Shown here one piece after another: positions 1 through 8,082 of a stretch of DNA of 64,000 bases; the stretch's first letter is position 1; the number at the start of each line of letters is the position of its first letter. A program made the position numbers and the translations under genes. The stretch comes from Prauserella endophytica (GTDB lineage: Bacteria; Actinomycetota; Actinomycetes; Mycobacteriales; Pseudonocardiaceae): NCBI RefSeq assembly GCF_005146945.1, contig NZ_SWMS01000010.1, forward strand, positions 62,001 through 126,000, given 5' to 3'. The notes under the pieces are model-generated. The model was not told the origin of the DNA, did no database searches, and worked only from the letters and a program-made list of their open reading frames with translations.

Positions 1-1
1 C

Positions 2-472
2 GAGACCACGCGCAACGCGATCACGCATGGCATGAAGGCGCTCATCGACCATCCCGAGCAGTGGGAGATCTACAAGGAGCAGCGGCCCAAGACCGCGCCC
101 GACGAGATCGTGCGCTGGGCGACGCCGGTGGTCGCGTTCCAGCGCACGGCGACCGCCGACACCGAGCTCGGCGGGCAGCACATCAGGGCGGGCGACCGTG
201 TCGGCATGTTCTACAGCTCCGCCAACTTCGACCCCGAGGTGTTCGACGAGCCCGAGAAGTTCGACGTGCTGCGCGAGGACAACCCGCACGTCGGCTTCGG
301 TGGCACCGGGTCGCACTACTGCATCGGCGCCAACCTCGCGCGACTGGAGATCGACCTCATCTTCAACGCGATCGCCGATGTGATGCCGAACATCCGGGAA
401 CTGGCACCGCCCGAGCGGCTGCGGTCCGGCTGGCTCAACGGAATCAAGCACTACCAGGTCGCCTACGAGTGA
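2..472 (+). CDS. cyp125: Cytochrome P450 CYP125 family, C-terminal part (5' end outside window)
   Basis: Sterol C26/C27 monooxygenase starting side-chain degradation of cholesterol-type sterols. The frame is open from base 2 and begins inside the I helix (ETTRNAITHG). The K-helix ExxR (EIVR) and the heme-binding loop FGGTGSHYCIGANLAR with its Cys ligand follow. The tail (PERLRSGWLNGIKH) is nearly identical to what I recall of M. tuberculosis CYP125A1, which makes the subfamily call firm. Roughly the first 60% of the protein is missing because of the window edge. Nearby ltp, fadD19 and echA19 genes support a sterol role. Confidence 0.93.
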   Translation, partial: ETTRNAITHGMKALIDHPEQWEIYKEQRPKTAPDEIVRWATPVVAFQRTATADTELGGQHIRAGDRVGMFYSSANFDPEVFDEPEKFDVLREDNPHVGFGGTGSHYCIGANLARLEIDLIFNAIADVMPNIRELAPPERLRSGWLNGIKHYQVAYE

Positions 473-641
473 GAAGCTCCGCGCCGCGATCGCCTATCGC
501 GGCGCGCCGCCCCTGCCCGACGGCGTCTGCGACCTGCAGTCGCGGCCAGGTCCGCCCGGTGTCGTGCGCTTCACCGGGTGGCCCGACCGCGTCAAGGACG
601 TCGAAACCCGGTTGCCGCACAACGAGGTCACCGAAATGGTG
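471..641 (+). other. Coding-like remnant after cyp125, no start codon at its head
   Basis: Between cyp125 and the oxidoreductase at 744 there is no clear gene. One forward frame, open from the cyp125 stop, reads like protein (EKLRAAIAYRGAPPL, then VVRFTGWPDRVKDVETRLPH) with G/C-rich third positions. It lacks a start at its beginning; the first in-frame GTG is at 564. After about 57 codons it runs into the 8-bp tandem repeat at 642 and loses protein-like character. It could be a truncated gene remnant or a chance frame. I do not recognise a family. Confidence 0.25.
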
Positions 642-673
642 GCGCCCACGCGCCCACGCGCCCACGCGCCCAC
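642..673. repeat. Four perfect tandem copies of an 8-bp unit
   Basis: Unit GCGCCCAC is repeated four times in a row, followed by a degenerate fifth (GCGCCGGG). Eight is not a multiple of three, so copy-number change would shift any reading frame; this fits a non-coding or decayed region. Confidence 0.85.
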
Positions 674-743
674 GCGCCGGGTGGATCCAGGCGATCTGCC
701 TGAGCGGCGGCCGCGCTATCCCGGTCATCCCCGGTCATCCCGA

Positions 744-1445
<702 letters not shown>

Positions 1446-1458
1446 GTCCCTGCTCCTT

Positions 1459-1496
1459 ACTTACGGTGTAAGTCACGGTAGACTTACGCTGTAAGT
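1459..1496. promoter_or_regulatory. Two tandem palindromic operators between oxidoreductase and tetR
   Basis: Two copies of ACTTAC-N3-GTAAGT lie at 1459-1473 and 1482-1496, centres 23 bp apart. Arms are 6 bp, extended to 7 bp in the second copy. The first copy overlaps the upstream side of the oxidoreductase ribosome binding site. They are the obvious binding sites for the TetR protein encoded at 1518; binding itself is inferred. Confidence 0.8.
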
Positions 1497-1517
1497 CGCG
1501 TCAAGGAGGAAGCAGGC

Positions 1518-2171
1518 ATGGGGCCGAAGCGGGAACCGCTGTCCCGGGAGCGGGTGGTCGCCGCGGCGATGGCGCTGGCCGACGAGAAGGGGGAGTCCGG
1601 CGTCACCATGCGGGCGGTGGCGGCGCGGCTCGGGGTCGAGGCGATGTCGCTCTACAACCACGTGGCGGGCAGAGAGGGCCTGCTGAACGGAATGGTGGAC
1701 GCGGTGTTCGCCGAGATCGAGCTCCCTGCGCCCACCGCTGACTGGAAGACGGCCATGCGCGAGCGGGCGGTCTCGTCGCGCGCGGCGCTGCGGCGTCATC
1801 CGTGGGCCGTCGGGCTCATGGACTCCCGCAGGCAACCCGGACCGGCGACCCTGCGCCACCACGACGCCGTCCTGGGCGCGCTGCGCGCGGGCGGCTTCTC
1901 CGTAGCCATGGCCGGGCACGCCTTCTCGCTGATCGACAGCTACCTTTACGGGTTCGTCCTCCAGGAGCTGAGCCTGCCGTTCAACGACCATGCCGGGCTC
2001 GAGGAGGTCGCGGGCGACATCCTGAACGACCTCCCAGCCGGCGCCTACCCGCACCTCACGGAGCTAGCCACCGAGCACGCCCTCAAACCGGGCTACGACT
2101 ACGCCGACGAGTTCGAGTTCGGCCTCACGCTGATCCTCGACGCGCTCCAACCCGACGAGCGCCCGCAGTGA
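1518..2171 (+). CDS. TetR family transcriptional regulator with TetR_C-type domain
   Basis: 217 residues. An N-terminal helix-turn-helix (residues about 10-57, with VTMRAVAARLGVEAMSLYNHV) is followed by an all-helical C-terminal ligand-binding domain that resembles TetR_C rather than the QacR type. The ATG at 1518 is preceded by AAGGAGG. It is divergent from the oxidoreductase, with two palindromes between, which is the usual autoregulated layout. Its stop codon (2169-2171) lies inside the palindromic element at 2164-2218. Inducer unknown. Confidence 0.9.
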   Translation: MGPKREPLSRERVVAAAMALADEKGESGVTMRAVAARLGVEAMSLYNHVAGREGLLNGMVDAVFAEIELPAPTADWKTAMRERAVSSRAALRRHPWAVGLMDSRRQPGPATLRHHDAVLGALRAGGFSVAMAGHAFSLIDSYLYGFVLQELSLPFNDHAGLEEVAGDILNDLPAGAYPHLTELATEHALKPGYDYADEFEFGLTLILDALQPDERPQ

Positions 2172-2218
2172 AGGCCACCTTCACTGCGTTCAACGCAGGC
2201 AAGGTGGCCTTCACTGCG
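2164..2218. terminator. Bidirectional terminator-like palindrome, copy 1
   Basis: An 18-bp inverted repeat (arms CGCAGTGAAGGCCACCTT and its complement) encloses a 19-nt centre. It lies between convergent tetR and ltp3-like genes and supplies the tetR stop codon. It is the same family as 7163, 13166 and 42579. There is no U-tract, so it is a terminator only by position and structure. Confidence 0.7.
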
Positions 2219-2232
2219 GCCGGGGTGTGCTG

Positions 2233-3399
2233 CTAGCTGCCCGGCTTGGCGGAGCCGACCACCCACATCGAGAAGTACTGCGAGCCGCCGCCGTAGGCGT
2301 GGCCGAGTGCCGTGCGGGCGCCGTCGACCTGGTAGTCGCCCGCCCGGCCCATCACCTGCTTGGCCGCCTCGGAGAAGCGCAGCATGCCCGACGCGCCGAT
2401 CGGGTTGGACGAGAGCACCCCTCCCGAGGGGTTCACCGGCAGCCGCCCGCCGATCGCCGTCTCGCCTGCCTCGGTGAGCTTCCAGCCCTCGCCCTCGGGC
2501 ATGAAGCCGAGGTTCTCCAGCCACATCGGCTCGAACCAGGAGAACGGCACGTAGATCTCCGCGGCGTCCACTTCGGACAGCGGATCGCTGATGCCGGCCT
2601 CGCGCCACAGCGCCGCCGCCGCCTCCTGGCCCGCCCGCGGGTTCACCTGGTCCCGCCCGGCGAACGTCGTTGGCTCGGTGCGCATGGCCGTCGCGTGGAT
2701 CCACGCGGCGCCACCCACGACGGCGTCGCCCGCAGCCTCGTCACCGAGGACCATCGCGCACGCGCCGTCGGAGGAGGGGCACGTCTCGTCGTAGCGGATG
2801 GGGTCCCACAGCATCTGCGACGCCCGCACCGACTCGACGGTGATGTCGGGCTGACGCAGGTGCGCGAACGGGTTCAGCGCGCCGTTGCGCCGGTCCTTGG
2901 CCGCGACGATCGCGCCGACGTGCTCGGGGGCTCCGGAGCGGCGGATGTAGGAGCGAACGTGCGGCGCGAAGTACCCGCCCGCACCCGCCCCCACCGGCAT
3001 CTGGAACGGCGGCAGGATCGACAGCGCCCACATCGCGTTGGACTCGGACTGCTTCTCGTAGGCCACGGTCAGCACCCGCCGGTGCACGCCTGCCTGCACG
3101 AGGCTCGCCGCGACCAGCGCCGTCGAACCGCCCACGGAGCCCGCGGTGTGCACCCGCAGCAGCGGTTTGCCGTTCGCGCCGAGCGCGTCGGCGAGAAACA
3201 GCTCCGGCATCATCACGCCCTCGAACATGTCGGGCGCCTTGCCCACCACGACGGCGTCGATGTCCGGCCAGTCCACCCGCGCGTCCTCCATCGCCCGGTC
3301 CACGGCCTCCCGCAGCAGCCCTGGCATCGACACGTCGGTGCGCTTCGCGCGGTGGTGGGTCTGTCCCGTGCCGAGCACGGCGGCGAGTTGCTTGCCCAC
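2233..3399 (-). CDS. Thiolase-like steroid side-chain protein, Ltp3-like
   Basis: 388 residues, thiolase/SCP-x fold family. The region that normally holds the nucleophilic Cys reads TAGSVGGSTAL here, with no Cys. The C-terminal thiolase loop is also altered (LGHAYGGGSQYFSMWV). This resembles Ltp2-class proteins, which act as retro-aldolases with a DUF35 partner instead of as thiolases. It is the last gene of a three-gene operon, 3 bp after the Ltp4-like gene. Size and order match M. tuberculosis Rv3521-Rv3522(ltp4)-Rv3523(ltp3) from memory. The substrate is probably a sterol-derived acyl-CoA. Confidence 0.8.
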   Translation of the reverse strand: MGKQLAAVLGTGQTHHRAKRTDVSMPGLLREAVDRAMEDARVDWPDIDAVVVGKAPDMFEGVMMPELFLADALGANGKPLLRVHTAGSVGGSTALVAASLVQAGVHRRVLTVAYEKQSESNAMWALSILPPFQMPVGAGAGGYFAPHVRSYIRRSGAPEHVGAIVAAKDRRNGALNPFAHLRQPDITVESVRASQMLWDPIRYDETCPSSDGACAMVLGDEAAGDAVVGGAAWIHATAMRTEPTTFAGRDQVNPRAGQEAAAALWREAGISDPLSEVDAAEIYVPFSWFEPMWLENLGFMPEGEGWKLTEAGETAIGGRLPVNPSGGVLSSNPIGASGMLRFSEAAKQVMGRAGDYQVDGARTALGHAYGGGSQYFSMWVVGSAKPGS

Positions 3400-3402
3400 G
3401 CA

Positions 3403-4458
3403 CTAGCCCCTTTCCAGTACTGCCACGAGGTTCTGTTGAAGGGCCGGCCCGCTCGTCGCGTGCGCGAGCGTCCGCCGTGCGTTGCCCGCGAGGATCTGCC
3501 TGGCCGCCTCGCCGATGCGCACGAGCCCCGCAGAGAACATGGGGTTGCCGGTGAGCGCCCCGCCGGAGGGGTTGATCCGCACCTGCTCGCCGAGGCCCAG
3601 TGCGTCGCGCACGATCAGCTCCTGGTGGGTGAACGGCGCGTGCAGCTCGGCGATCTCGACGTCCGGGCTCGCCCCCGCCGCGCGGCCCGCCGCCGTGGTC
3701 GAAGGGGAGCGGGTGAGGTCGCGCGCGCCGAGGCCGGGGGAGTCGACGCGGTGGTCGATGCCGGTGATGACGGCGGGTCGCTCCGCGAGGTCGCGGGCCC
3801 GTTCGGCGGAGGCCAGCACGATCACCGCGGCGCCATCGGTGACGGGCGCGATGTCGTGGGCCCGCAACGGATCCGCGACGAACGGGGTGTCGAGAAGCGC
3901 GGCGGCGTCGGTGTCGCCGGCGAGCTGGGCGAACGGGTTGCCCGCCGCGTCGCGCCTGCTGCGGGCGGCGACCTCGGCGAGGTCCTTCTCGCTCCAAAGC
4001 CCGGCCTCCATGCCCAGCCGGGCCTGCAGGCCGGCCAGCGAGATCGAGTCCGGCCACAGCGGCGCGACGACGTACGGGTCGAGCTGCAGTGAGAGCACGC
4101 GGCGCAGCTGCCCCGCCGAGGACTTGCCGAAGCCGTACACGAGCGCGGTGTCGACCTCGCCCATGCGGATCTTCAGCCACGCCTCGTAGAGCGCCCAGGC
4201 GGCGTCCATCTCCACGTGTGACTCGTGGATGGGCGGGAAGGCGCCGATCGCGTCGATCGCGGCGATGAACGAGAAAGCCCTGCCTGCGAGGTAGTCCGAC
4301 GAGCCGGAACACCAGAACCCGATGTCGCGTTTGGACAGCCCGGTCTGCTCGAAGACCTCCTTGAAGATCGGCACGAGCATCTCGACTCCGTTGGTGGTGC
4401 CCTGGGTTCGCCGCACGCTCGGTGACTGCGCGAACCCGACCACCGCCACGTCTGTCAT
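3403..4458 (-). CDS. Thiolase-like steroid side-chain protein, Ltp4-like
   Basis: 351 residues, thiolase-superfamily lipid-transfer protein family. The nucleophile region reads SHVEMDAAWALYEAW, without a catalytic Cys. It starts 10 bp after the DUF35 gene and ends 3 bp before the Ltp3-like gene. The two thiolase-like subunits plus DUF35 probably form one complex acting on a steroid side-chain CoA thioester; aldolase or acyltransferase chemistry is more likely than thiolysis. Naming follows operon order and protein length compared with Rv3522. Confidence 0.78.
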   Translation of the reverse strand: MTDVAVVGFAQSPSVRRTQGTTNGVEMLVPIFKEVFEQTGLSKRDIGFWCSGSSDYLAGRAFSFIAAIDAIGAFPPIHESHVEMDAAWALYEAWLKIRMGEVDTALVYGFGKSSAGQLRRVLSLQLDPYVVAPLWPDSISLAGLQARLGMEAGLWSEKDLAEVAARSRRDAAGNPFAQLAGDTDAAALLDTPFVADPLRAHDIAPVTDGAAVIVLASAERARDLAERPAVITGIDHRVDSPGLGARDLTRSPSTTAAGRAAGASPDVEIAELHAPFTHQELIVRDALGLGEQVRINPSGGALTGNPMFSAGLVRIGEAARQILAGNARRTLAHATSGPALQQNLVAVLERG

Positions 4459-4468
4459 GGCGTACTCC

Positions 4469-5464
4469 TCACAAGTGGTGGGCGAAGGACTCGTACGGCG
4501 CGTCGGGCTCGCCCGTCGGCTCGAAGTGCGCGATGTTCTCGAGCGTCGTCGACCACTCCTCGCGGGGCTTCCACGCCGCTCGCACCCGCATGCCCATGCG
4601 CACCTCAGAGGCCTCGCAGCCGAGCACGAGGTGCAGGAAAGCGATGTCGGCGCCGTCGAGCAGGATGTAGGCCGCGACGTACGGCGGTTTGATGCGCTGG
4701 CCGAGGAAGGGCACGTTGACGATGCAGAACGTGGTGACGATCCCGGTGTCGGGCAGCTCCACCTCGTCGGTGGTCGGCACGCCGTCGGTGGGGCACGCGC
4801 CGCGCGGCGGGACGTAGACCTTGCCGCATGCGGGGCAGCGCTGGCCGAGCAGCCTGCCCTCGGCGAGCCCGCGGAGGTAGCGGCTCTCCTCTGGCGACGC
4901 GGAATGCATGTAGTGCAGGTGGATCGGCGTGATGACCGTGCTCACCGGCTCGCCCTCGGCCCGCTCGGCCACGGGTGGCGGGGGAGGGGCGGGCGCCGGG
5001 TCCTCCGGTGGTGAGTCGACGCTGACGAAGCACACGATGTCTCGGATGTGGCCCACGGTCTCGTCCGCCCAGCGGGCCTTCACGCGCATACCGGTGCTGA
5101 TCCTGGAGGGCGACCCGGCGTCGACGGCGTGCAGCAGGCACGTGTCGGCGCCGTCGAGCCGGATCAGCGCCCACGCGAAGGGCCGCTGGAGCGGCTGTCC
5201 GTCCAGCGGTTCGGCGACCCACGACCAGGACACGACGGTGCCCTCGTCGCCGACGTCGGTGAAGTCGGTGAGCGCGCGGGCGGTGTCCGGGTCGTACTCG
5301 ACGGGCGGTACGTGCACGCGGCCGTCGTCGCCTCGCACGCCCACCACGCGCCGCTCGCGCAGAGCGTTGACGAAGCGCCCGAGGACGGGGCCGACCGAAC
5401 GGGTGTAGTCGAAGCCCACGTCGAGCGGAGCCGACAGCGGGGTCTCGGTCTCGGCGGCAGTCAC
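4469..5464 (-). CDS. Double DUF35 (OB-fold) protein, partner of Ltp3/Ltp4-like proteins
   Basis: About 331 residues from the GTG at 5464. It contains two DUF35 repeats. The C-terminal copy has a rubredoxin-like zinc knuckle (CPACGKVY, then CPTDG) followed by an OB fold; the N-terminal copy (around VPPVEYDP) has lost the zinc cysteines. DUF35 proteins usually bind acyl-CoA for thiolase-like partners. It is first in the operon. Longer in-frame starts (to 5590) would run through the KstR boxes and the divergent fadD start, so GTG 5464 is preferred, though no Shine-Dalgarno is visible. Corresponds to M. tuberculosis Rv3521 by order. Confidence 0.8.
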   Translation of the reverse strand: MTAAETETPLSAPLDVGFDYTRSVGPVLGRFVNALRERRVVGVRGDDGRVHVPPVEYDPDTARALTDFTDVGDEGTVVSWSWVAEPLDGQPLQRPFAWALIRLDGADTCLLHAVDAGSPSRISTGMRVKARWADETVGHIRDIVCFVSVDSPPEDPAPAPPPPPVAERAEGEPVSTVITPIHLHYMHSASPEESRYLRGLAEGRLLGQRCPACGKVYVPPRGACPTDGVPTTDEVELPDTGIVTTFCIVNVPFLGQRIKPPYVAAYILLDGADIAFLHLVLGCEASEVRMGMRVRAAWKPREEWSTTLENIAHFEPTGEPDAPYESFAHHL

Positions 5465-5473
5465 GCACAGAAG

Positions 5474-5487
5474 TGAAACACGTTCTC
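5474..5487. promoter_or_regulatory. KstR-like operator (one mismatch)
   Basis: The sequence TGAAACACGTTCTC fits the KstR consensus TnnAACnnGTTnnA except for the last A. It lies 9 bp upstream of the GTG of the DUF35-ltp operon, so a bound repressor would cover its transcription start. Confidence 0.65.
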
Positions 5488-5541
5488 GTGATCTCGGCAA
5501 GCAGTGGCTGGCTTGTGTAGCAGCTTGTTCTTGCCCAATAG

Positions 5542-5555
5542 TGGAACGCGTTCTA
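5542..5555. promoter_or_regulatory. KstR operator (perfect consensus) overlapping a -10 element
   Basis: TGGAACGCGTTCTA matches TnnAACnnGTTnnA at every fixed position and sits 10 bp before the fadD ATG at 5566. TAGATT at 5554-5559 is a plausible -10 placing the transcription start at or next to the A of the ATG, so the mRNA is probably leaderless. No Shine-Dalgarno is visible. Confidence 0.78.
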
Positions 5556-5565
5556 GATTCTCGGT

Positions 5566-7140
5566 ATGCCCACAACTGCTGTTCCGGCAACGGACACCAT
5601 CGGCCTGTGGAACCTCGCCGCCGCGCGGCCCGACCTCGTCGCGGTGGTGGATCCCGACGGCACGGAGGTCACCTACGGTCAGCTGGCCGGCAAGGCCAAC
5701 GCCTACGCCAGGGGGCTGCAGGCGCTGGGGCTGGAGACCGGCGACGCGATCGTGGTGCTCCAGCCGAACGGCTCCGAGCTGCTCGCCGCCTACTTCGCCG
5801 CGATCCAGTCGGGGCTCTACGTCGTGATGGTCAACTGGCATCTCGTGGGGCCCGAGGTCGCCTACATCATCAGCGACTCCGGGGCCAAGGCGTTCCTCGC
5901 GCACGAACGGTTCGCCGACGTCGCCGTGGCGGCAGCCGACGAGGCGGGACTCGCGGCCGACGCGCGGTTCGCGGTCGGAGCCGTACCGGGCTTCCGCGAC
6001 GTCGCCGAGCTCGCCGCGGCGGGCGGCGAGGGGCGTCCGGAGCGCAGGACCGCGGGCTCACCGATGCTCTACACGTCGGGCACGACCGGCCGTCCCAAGG
6101 GCGTGCGCCGACCGCTCACCGGTGCCGATCCCGACGACGTCCCCGCCGCGTCGACGTGGTTCTTCGGCATCTTCGGGCTCAAGCCGTTCGATGGGCACGT
6201 GCACCTGTGCGGCTCCCCGCTCTACCACACGGCGGTCCTCAACTTCGTCGCGATCTCCATCCAGCTCGGGCATCCGGCCGTGCTGATGGACCGCTGGGAC
6301 CCGGAGCAGATGCTCGCGCTCATCGAGCGGCACCGCGTGACGCACAGCCACATGGTGCCCACGCAGTTCCGCAGGCTGCTGGCGCTGCCGGAGGACGTGC
6401 GCGAGCGCTACGACGTGTCGTCACTGCGGAACATGATCCACGGAGCCGCGCCGTGCCCACACGAGGTGAAGCGGCGGATGCTGGACTGGTGGGGGCCCGT
6501 GGTCACCGAGTACTACGCGGCCACCGAGGGCGGGGGCACCGCGATCAGCGGCGAGGAGTGGCTGCGCAAACCGGGTTCGGTCGGCAAGCCGTGGCCGGGC
6601 TCGACGATCAAGGTGCTCGACGACGACGGCGCCGAACTGCCGCCCGGCGAGGCCGGGACCGTCTACATGCGCATGGGCGACTCGTCGTTCGAGTACCACA
6701 AGGACAAGGCGAAGACCGAGAAAGCCCGCGTTGGCAACCTGTTCACGCTCGGCGACGTCGGCTACCTCGACGAGGACGGCTACCTGTACCTGCACGACCG
6801 CAAGAACGACATGATCATCTCCGGCGGGGTGAACATCTATCCCGCCGAGATCGAGAACGAGCTCGTGCTGCACCCGAAGGTCGCCGACGTGGCGGTGTTC
6901 GGCGTGCCGCACGAGGACTGGGGCGAGGAGATCAAGGCGGTGGTCCAGCCCGCGGAGGGCGTGGAGCCCTCCGACAAGCTCACCGAGGAGCTGCTGGAGT
7001 ACGCGCGCGGCAGGCTCGCCAAGTTCAAGCTGCCGCGCAGCGTCGACTACGCCGAGGCGCTGCCGAGGGACCCCAACGGCAAGCTCTACAAGCGCAAGCT
7101 CCGTGACCCCTACTGGCAGGGCCGCGAACGCTCCATCTGA
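5566..7140 (+). CDS. Acyl-CoA synthetase (FadD family), probably KstR-controlled
   Basis: 524 residues, ANL adenylating enzyme that activates a carboxylic acid to its CoA thioester via an acyl-AMP. Visible motifs are the P-loop-like LYTSGTTGRPKGV (about residue 167), the adenine-binding YYAATEGGG, the hinge aspartate region YLHDRKNDMIISGG, and the C-terminal catalytic lysine in PNGKLYKRK. It is divergent from the DUF35-ltp operon with a perfect KstR box between. The context points to a steroid acid or propionyl side-chain substrate. It is not FadD19 (that is at 8083); I cannot assign a specific FadD number. Confidence 0.88.
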   Translation: MPTTAVPATDTIGLWNLAAARPDLVAVVDPDGTEVTYGQLAGKANAYARGLQALGLETGDAIVVLQPNGSELLAAYFAAIQSGLYVVMVNWHLVGPEVAYIISDSGAKAFLAHERFADVAVAAADEAGLAADARFAVGAVPGFRDVAELAAAGGEGRPERRTAGSPMLYTSGTTGRPKGVRRPLTGADPDDVPAASTWFFGIFGLKPFDGHVHLCGSPLYHTAVLNFVAISIQLGHPAVLMDRWDPEQMLALIERHRVTHSHMVPTQFRRLLALPEDVRERYDVSSLRNMIHGAAPCPHEVKRRMLDWWGPVVTEYYAATEGGGTAISGEEWLRKPGSVGKPWPGSTIKVLDDDGAELPPGEAGTVYMRMGDSSFEYHKDKAKTEKARVGNLFTLGDVGYLDEDGYLYLHDRKNDMIISGGVNIYPAEIENELVLHPKVADVAVFGVPHEDWGEEIKAVVQPAEGVEPSDKLTEELLEYARGRLAKFKLPRSVDYAEALPRDPNGKLYKRKLRDPYWQGRERSI

Positions 7141-7162
7141 CGCGGCCCTCACCCGCCCCGTC

Positions 7163-7217
7163 CGCAGTGAAGGCCACCATGCCTGCGTTCAACGCAGTGA
7201 AGGTGGCCTTCACTGCG
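7163..7217. terminator. Bidirectional terminator-like palindrome, copy 2
   Basis: The same family as 2164, with a 16-bp inverted repeat (arms CGCAGTGAAGGCCACC and its complement) and an altered centre. It lies between convergent fadD and echA19. The fadD stop is 22 bp upstream of it. Confidence 0.7.
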
Positions 7218-7234
7218 GGTGAGGGGGCTCCGGG

Positions 7235-8023
7235 TCAGCGGCCCTGGAAGTTCGGTTTGCGCTTCTCGGCGAAGGCGCGCGGGCCCTCCTTGGCGTCCTC
7301 GCTCGCGAAGACGGTGACGCCGTACTGGGCGTCGAGCTTGAACGCCTCCTCCTCGTGCATGCCCTCGGTGTCGCGCATGGTCCGCAGGATCGCCCGCACC
7401 GCGAGCGGACCGTTCGCGGCGATCGTGTCCGCGATCTCCAATGCCTTCTCGAGCGCGGTGCCGTCGGGGACGACGTGCCCGACGAGGCCGATCTCCTTCG
7501 CCTCCGCCGCCGTGAGGTGCCTGCCGGTCAGCAGGATCTCCGCCGCGAGCGTGTACGGGATCTGCCGGGGCAGCCGAACCGCCGAGCCGCCGAGCGGGAA
7601 CAGCCCCCAGCGCGCCTCCGACACGCCGAACTTGGCGCTCTCCCCGGCGATCCTGATGTCGGTGCCCTGCAGGATCTCGGTGCCGCCCGCGATGGCGGGC
7701 CCCTCGACCGCGGCGATCAGCGGCTTGGTGAGCCTGCGGCCCTTGAGCAGGCCGTCGATGCGGCTCGGGTCGAACGTGCCCTTCTCGAACGCCGTCGACG
7801 GGCTGTTGCGGCTCATCGACTTCAGATCCGCCCCCGCACAGAACGCCCCGCCCGCACCGGTCAGCACACACGTGCGGATCTCCGGATCGTCGTCCACCCG
7901 GTCCCAGGCGTCGACCATGATCGCCAGCATCTCACCGGTGAGGGCGTTGCGGGCCTCGGGCCGGTTCATCGTCACCACGAGCGTGTGCCCGCGTTGTTCC
8001 ACCAAAGCGTGCGCGTCGGTCAT
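7235..8023 (-). CDS. echA19: Enoyl-CoA hydratase EchA19
   Basis: 262 residues, crotonase fold. The oxyanion-hole regions CAGADLKSM (about residues 62-70) and [20 protein letters not shown] are present, as is the catalytic-glutamate helix [12 protein letters not shown]. It is predicted to hydrate a 2-enoyl-CoA of the sterol side chain. The ATG at 8023 has a GAGGAGAGG ribosome binding site. It is divergent from fadD19, the same arrangement as Rv3516/Rv3515c in M. tuberculosis, with a KstR-like box in the gap. Confidence 0.88.
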   Translation of the reverse strand: MTDAHALVEQRGHTLVVTMNRPEARNALTGEMLAIMVDAWDRVDDDPEIRTCVLTGAGGAFCAGADLKSMSRNSPSTAFEKGTFDPSRIDGLLKGRRLTKPLIAAVEGPAIAGGTEILQGTDIRIAGESAKFGVSEARWGLFPLGGSAVRLPRQIPYTLAAEILLTGRHLTAAEAKEIGLVGHVVPDGTALEKALEIADTIAANGPLAVRAILRTMRDTEGMHEEEAFKLDAQYGVTVFASEDAKEGPRAFAEKRKPNFQGR

Positions 8024-8057
8024 CGCTGCCTCTCCTCACTGGAGCATTGCCGAAAAC

Positions 8058-8071
8058 GATAACATGTTCTA
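8058..8071. promoter_or_regulatory. KstR-like operator between echA19 and fadD19
   Basis: GATAACATGTTCTA matches the KstR consensus except for the first base. It lies 11 bp before the fadD19 GTG at 8083 and 34 bp from the echA19 ATG. TAGTTT at 8070-8075 is a likely -10 for a leaderless fadD19 transcript. Confidence 0.68.
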
Positions 8072-8082
8072 GTTTGTTCCAC

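Noticed and set aside
4469-5590. ATG 5590 as the start of the DUF35 gene
   Set aside because: The extension would overlap the divergent fadD start and both KstR boxes and has no family similarity.
8047-8082. ATG 8047 as the fadD19 start
   Set aside because: It would place the KstR-like box and -10 inside the gene and add residues absent from FadD19 homologues.
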